This document shows, in pieces, positions 5,978 through 7,954 of a stretch of 7,954 bases of DNA. The notes beneath the pieces were generated by a model, which worked only from the letters and a program-made list of their open reading frames with translations, ran no database searches and was not told where the DNA came from. The translations under genes were made by a program, and so were the position numbers. Where the stretch lies: positions 1 to 7,954 of the forward strand of contig CAIYWO010000020.1 in NCBI GenBank assembly GCA_903929925.1, written 5' to 3'. Source of the stretch: an uncultured beta proteobacterium. GTDB taxonomy: Bacteria; Pseudomonadota; Gammaproteobacteria; Burkholderiales; Burkholderiaceae_B. Every line of letters starts with the position of its first letter. The first letter of the stretch is position 1.

Positions 5978-7552
5978 ATGACAGAAAATTTCTCAAGCAC
6001 ACAAACGATTCGCAAAACTGTAATCGCGACAAAAGGTGGTGTCGTCGCAGCCCAGCACCGACGCGCAGCTGAGGTGGGTGCTGCCGTACTCGATGCGGGC
6101 GGCGATGCCGTGGATGCCGCGATTGCAACCTCCTTCGCAATCGGAGTGGTCGAACCCTGGATGAGTGGGCCCGCGGCGGGCGGTGCAATGGTGCTATGGC
6201 GTGCCACCGAAGGGCGGGCACGCGTTGTTAATTTTGGATGTCGCTCCCCACGAGAACTAAATCCGGCAGACTTTCCCTTAAGCGGCACAGGCAAGTCCTC
6301 TGACCTGTTTCCATGGCCCTCGGTGGTCGATGATCGCAACGTGATGGGTGCAACGGCTGTTGCAGTACCTGGCGTCGTCGCAGGGATGGATCTTGCACAC
6401 CAACACTTCGGTCGCATGCCATGGAAAGATCTCGTGATGCCCGCGGCTGGTCTCGCCGAAGAGGGTCTGTTAGTAGATTGGTACACCACGCTTGTTACCG
6501 CAGCGAATGCGCGCGTCTTGAGCAAAGACCCTGACACCGCTGCGATGTTTTTAGAGCAAGGGCATTGGCCCATCGCAGGCGAGTGGACCTCGCTCAACGA
6601 GCGACACCTCAATCAAAAAGCCTTCGCCCAAACGTTGCGTCAAATTGCGGAGGGTGGATCCAAAGCGTTTTATCAAGGTGATATCGCCGCACAACTGGTT
6701 AGCGATATACGAGCAAAAGGGGGCTGCATGAGCATGCAAGACCTCGCGGACTACCACGCTGAATTAGTCGACCCTCTCACAATCAACTACCGTGGTGGCC
6801 GGGTGTTTGCAACACCCGGTTTAACGGGCGGCCCCACTTTCGGCAAAGCTCTTGAACTGCTAGCAAGCGAACTCAATCCCACCAAAGGCGCACCGGGTGC
6901 GTCAACCTATGCAGCGTTCGCGCGAGCACTCGACGCAGCGTTTAAGTTACGGTTTGAAAACATGGGCGACCACGAGTCTCCCAAAGCCCCTGGCTCCACC
7001 ACGCACTTCAGCGTCGTCGATCGTCATGGCAATATGTGTGCGGTCACGCAAACGCTTCTTTCCATCTTTGGCTCACGCGTCGTGTCACCCTCAACAGGTC
7101 TGCTCCTGAACAACGGCATCATGTGGTTTGATCCAGAGCCCGGCAAACCAAACTCGTTGGCACCCAATAAGCGATGCCTGGCGAACTACAACCCAGTGAT
7201 TGGCGAAGACGCCTCGGGTAGACGCTTTGCAATTGGCGCCTCAGGCGGCCGCAAAATTCTTGGCGCCGTCATGCAATTAAGCTCTTTTATTATGGATCAT
7301 GGCTTGAGCCTCGAAGAGGCGTTCCACACGCCACGCATTGACGTCAGCGGCGTTGGCAAAGTGACGGCCGATCAAGCACTGCCTGCCGACACACTCGCGG
7401 CACTGGAAAAAATCTTCCCAGTGACTGCGACACGGCGCAACGTCTATCCCTACGCGTTCGCCTGCCCCGCCGGCGTGATGCGAGATGGCGAACTGAATAT
7501 GGGCTGCACCGAGATCATGTCTCCTTATGGAGACGCCATCTCGGGCGGCTAA
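5978..7552 (+). CDS. Cytoplasmic gamma-glutamyltransferase-family Ntn hydrolase, probably not a true GGT
   Basis: This 524-residue precursor should cleave itself before Thr341 in GSTTHFSVVD, releasing a large (1-340) and a small (341-524) subunit, with Thr341 as nucleophile. The fold is confirmed by GGDAVDAAIA (41-50), MSGPAAGGAMVLW (62-74), AVPGVVAGMD (129-138), LLLNNG (375-380), APNKR (395-399) and GASGGRKI (420-427). It differs from E. coli GGT (580 residues, exported) in having no signal peptide. It also differs at substrate-binding positions: the D433 site is Trp383 (NNGIMWF), the S462/S463 pair is Ala402/Asn403 (CLANYNP), and the R114 site reads FGCR rather than FREM. Oxamate amidohydrolase HpxW and cephalosporin/glutaryl acylases are known non-GGT members; an HpxW-like amidohydrolase is the best guess. 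AAGG lies 7 bases before the ATG. It is the second gene of an operon with the RutD-like hydrolase, and an amidase gene converges on it. Confidence 0.9.
   Translation: MTENFSSTQTIRKTVIATKGGVVAAQHRRAAEVGAAVLDAGGDAVDAAIATSFAIGVVEPWMSGPAAGGAMVLWRATEGRARVVNFGCRSPRELNPADFPLSGTGKSSDLFPWPSVVDDRNVMGATAVAVPGVVAGMDLAHQHFGRMPWKDLVMPAAGLAEEGLLVDWYTTLVTAANARVLSKDPDTAAMFLEQGHWPIAGEWTSLNERHLNQKAFAQTLRQIAEGGSKAFYQGDIAAQLVSDIRAKGGCMSMQDLADYHAELVDPLTINYRGGRVFATPGLTGGPTFGKALELLASELNPTKGAPGASTYAAFARALDAAFKLRFENMGDHESPKAPGSTTHFSVVDRHGNMCAVTQTLLSIFGSRVVSPSTGLLLNNGIMWFDPEPGKPNSLAPNKRCLANYNPVIGEDASGRRFAIGASGGRKILGAVMQLSSFIMDHGLSLEEAFHTPRIDVSGVGKVTADQALPADTLAALEKIFPVTATRRNVYPYAFACPAGVMRDGELNMGCTEIMSPYGDAISGG
6799..6819. 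repeat. Perfect 9-bp inverted repeat inside the Ntn-hydrolase gene
   Basis: CCGGGTGTT (6799-6807) and AACACCCGG (6811-6819) are exact reverse complements separated by TGC. The stretch encodes residues 274-281 (GRVFATPG). It could form a stable mRNA hairpin, but no T-tract follows on either strand, so it is not a standard terminator. Confidence 0.6.
7509..7544. repeat. Imperfect 13-bp hairpin at the end of the Ntn-hydrolase gene
   Basis: CCGAGAT (7509-7515) pairs with ATCTCGG (7538-7544) and GTCTCC (7519-7524) pairs with GGAGAC (7529-7534). A 3x3 internal loop separates the two stems and the apical loop is TTAT. It ends 5 bases before the stop codon and faces the convergent amidase gene. No T-tract follows, so if it helps termination or protects the mRNA 3' end it does so without the usual U-run. 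Confidence 0.5.
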
Positions 7553-7561
7553 GTGGTCTGC

Positions 7562-7954
7562 TTACGCAACCACAGCGGGCAGACTAAGCTCTGCCCATCG
7601 AGCGACACGCATCAAATGGGCATCTTGCTTATAAGGTGCTACAAGCTGCAAGCCGATAGGCAGACCTTTTGCGGAGCGAGCGATTGGTAGAGTGATCGCT
7701 GGCAATCCCAGGAAACTCCAAAGCGCACAGAACACCGGGTCGCCTGTAGAGCCCAAGCCTTCTGGGGCTGCGCCGGTCGCGGGGATCGTAAGGATTGCAT
7801 CGAAGCCCTTGATTTGATTCATCATGTCGTGACGCAAAGTTTGCTGCGCTGCGCGCACTTCTAAATACTCATACGCCGTACGATGCTGCCCCTTCTTAAC
7901 AAGGTCAGTAATCGACTCACACAGCAAAGCCGCATGGTGTTTGAAGTGATACGC
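7562..7954 (-). CDS. Amidase-signature enzyme, C-terminal 130 residues (5' end outside window)
   Basis: An open frame enters from the right edge on the minus strand and ends at TAA (7564-7562). The visible part holds the typical C-terminal blocks of the amidase signature family (the GatA/AtzE/hydantoin-amide type): FDAILTIPATGAAPEGL, then GSTGDPVFCALWSFLGLPAI, then TLPIARSAKGLPIGLQLVA and a final DAHLMRVARWAE helix. The Ser-cisSer-Lys triad lies in the N-terminal half, outside the window, so activity cannot be judged. The frame has no stop up to the edge; an apparent start TTG at 7927 is an internal Leu. It ends 9 bp from the stop of the GGT-family gene, tail to tail. The substrate is unknown. 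An amidase beside an HpxW-like protein recalls the Klebsiella hpxWXYZ arrangement, though there the genes are co-directional. Confidence 0.88.
   Translation of the reverse strand, partial: AYHFKHHAALLCESITDLVKKGQHRTAYEYLEVRAAQQTLRHDMMNQIKGFDAILTIPATGAAPEGLGSTGDPVFCALWSFLGLPAITLPIARSAKGLPIGLQLVAPYKQDAHLMRVARWAELSLPAVVA

Noticed and set aside
5962..6612. A 216-codon minus-strand open frame opposite the Ntn-hydrolase gene
   Set aside because: It is antisense to a gene with clear family motifs, is rich in Ser, Ala, Pro and Arg as expected from reverse-reading GC-rich codons, and has no recognisable domain.
7562..7927. A complete 121-residue small protein starting at TTG 7927
   Set aside because: The frame stays open to the window edge and the sequence matches the C-terminal end of a much longer amidase, so it is a truncated gene rather than a short one.
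1..7954. Insertion sequences, CRISPR arrays, tRNA genes, toxin-antitoxin pairs or phage genes
   Set aside because: No transposase, long terminal inverted repeats, spaced direct repeats, cloverleaf-like sequence or phage motifs were seen on either strand.

Overview
The window looks like chromosome of a Gram-negative proteobacterium, most likely a betaproteobacterium of the order Burkholderiales. This rests on a K+-independent membrane pyrophosphatase next to an E. coli-type soluble pyrophosphatase, and on a 100-residue protein that resembles an uncharacterised Burkholderiales family known to me from memory. No search was run, so the placement is an inference. Eight coding regions are supported, two of them cut by the window edges. 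There are no RNA genes, insertion sequences, CRISPR arrays or phage genes. Intergenic gaps are short, the largest being 179 bp.

Left part (1-3500), pyrophosphate and redox housekeeping. The last 32 codons of an unrecognised + strand gene end at 99. It faces an exported thioredoxin-like protein (115-642, minus). The proton-pumping pyrophosphatase hppA (710-2770, minus) lies upstream of that gene and ends in a clear intrinsic terminator (658-688), which sits almost on top of the thioredoxin-like gene's start. Across a shared 179-bp control region, the soluble pyrophosphatase ppa (2950-3489, plus) runs the other way. The two enzymes hydrolyse the same substrate; one conserves the energy as a proton gradient and the other releases it as heat.

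Middle part (3477-5023). A symmetrical hairpin whose loop contains the ppa stop codon separates ppa from a convergent iron-containing alcohol dehydrogenase (3508-4647, minus). A small conserved protein of unknown function (4721-5023, minus) lies just upstream of the dehydrogenase. The 73-bp gap between them carries three tandem 8-bp units.

Right part (5077-7954). A two-gene + strand operon encodes a RutD-like alpha/beta hydrolase (5138-5965) and, 12 bp later, a cytoplasmic gamma-glutamyltransferase-family Ntn hydrolase (5978-7552). The second keeps the autocatalytic Thr but has lost the residues that bind the gamma-glutamyl group in true GGT. The C-terminal 130 residues of an amidase-signature enzyme (7562-7954, minus) converge on it. 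Three amide- or ester-hydrolase-type genes side by side suggest a nitrogen-compound or amide catabolic locus of undefined substrate. Single 60-base lines counted by hand are about 48-50% GC in hppA and 58-65% GC in the Ntn-hydrolase gene, so composition may rise toward this end. This region is the least ordinary part of the window.
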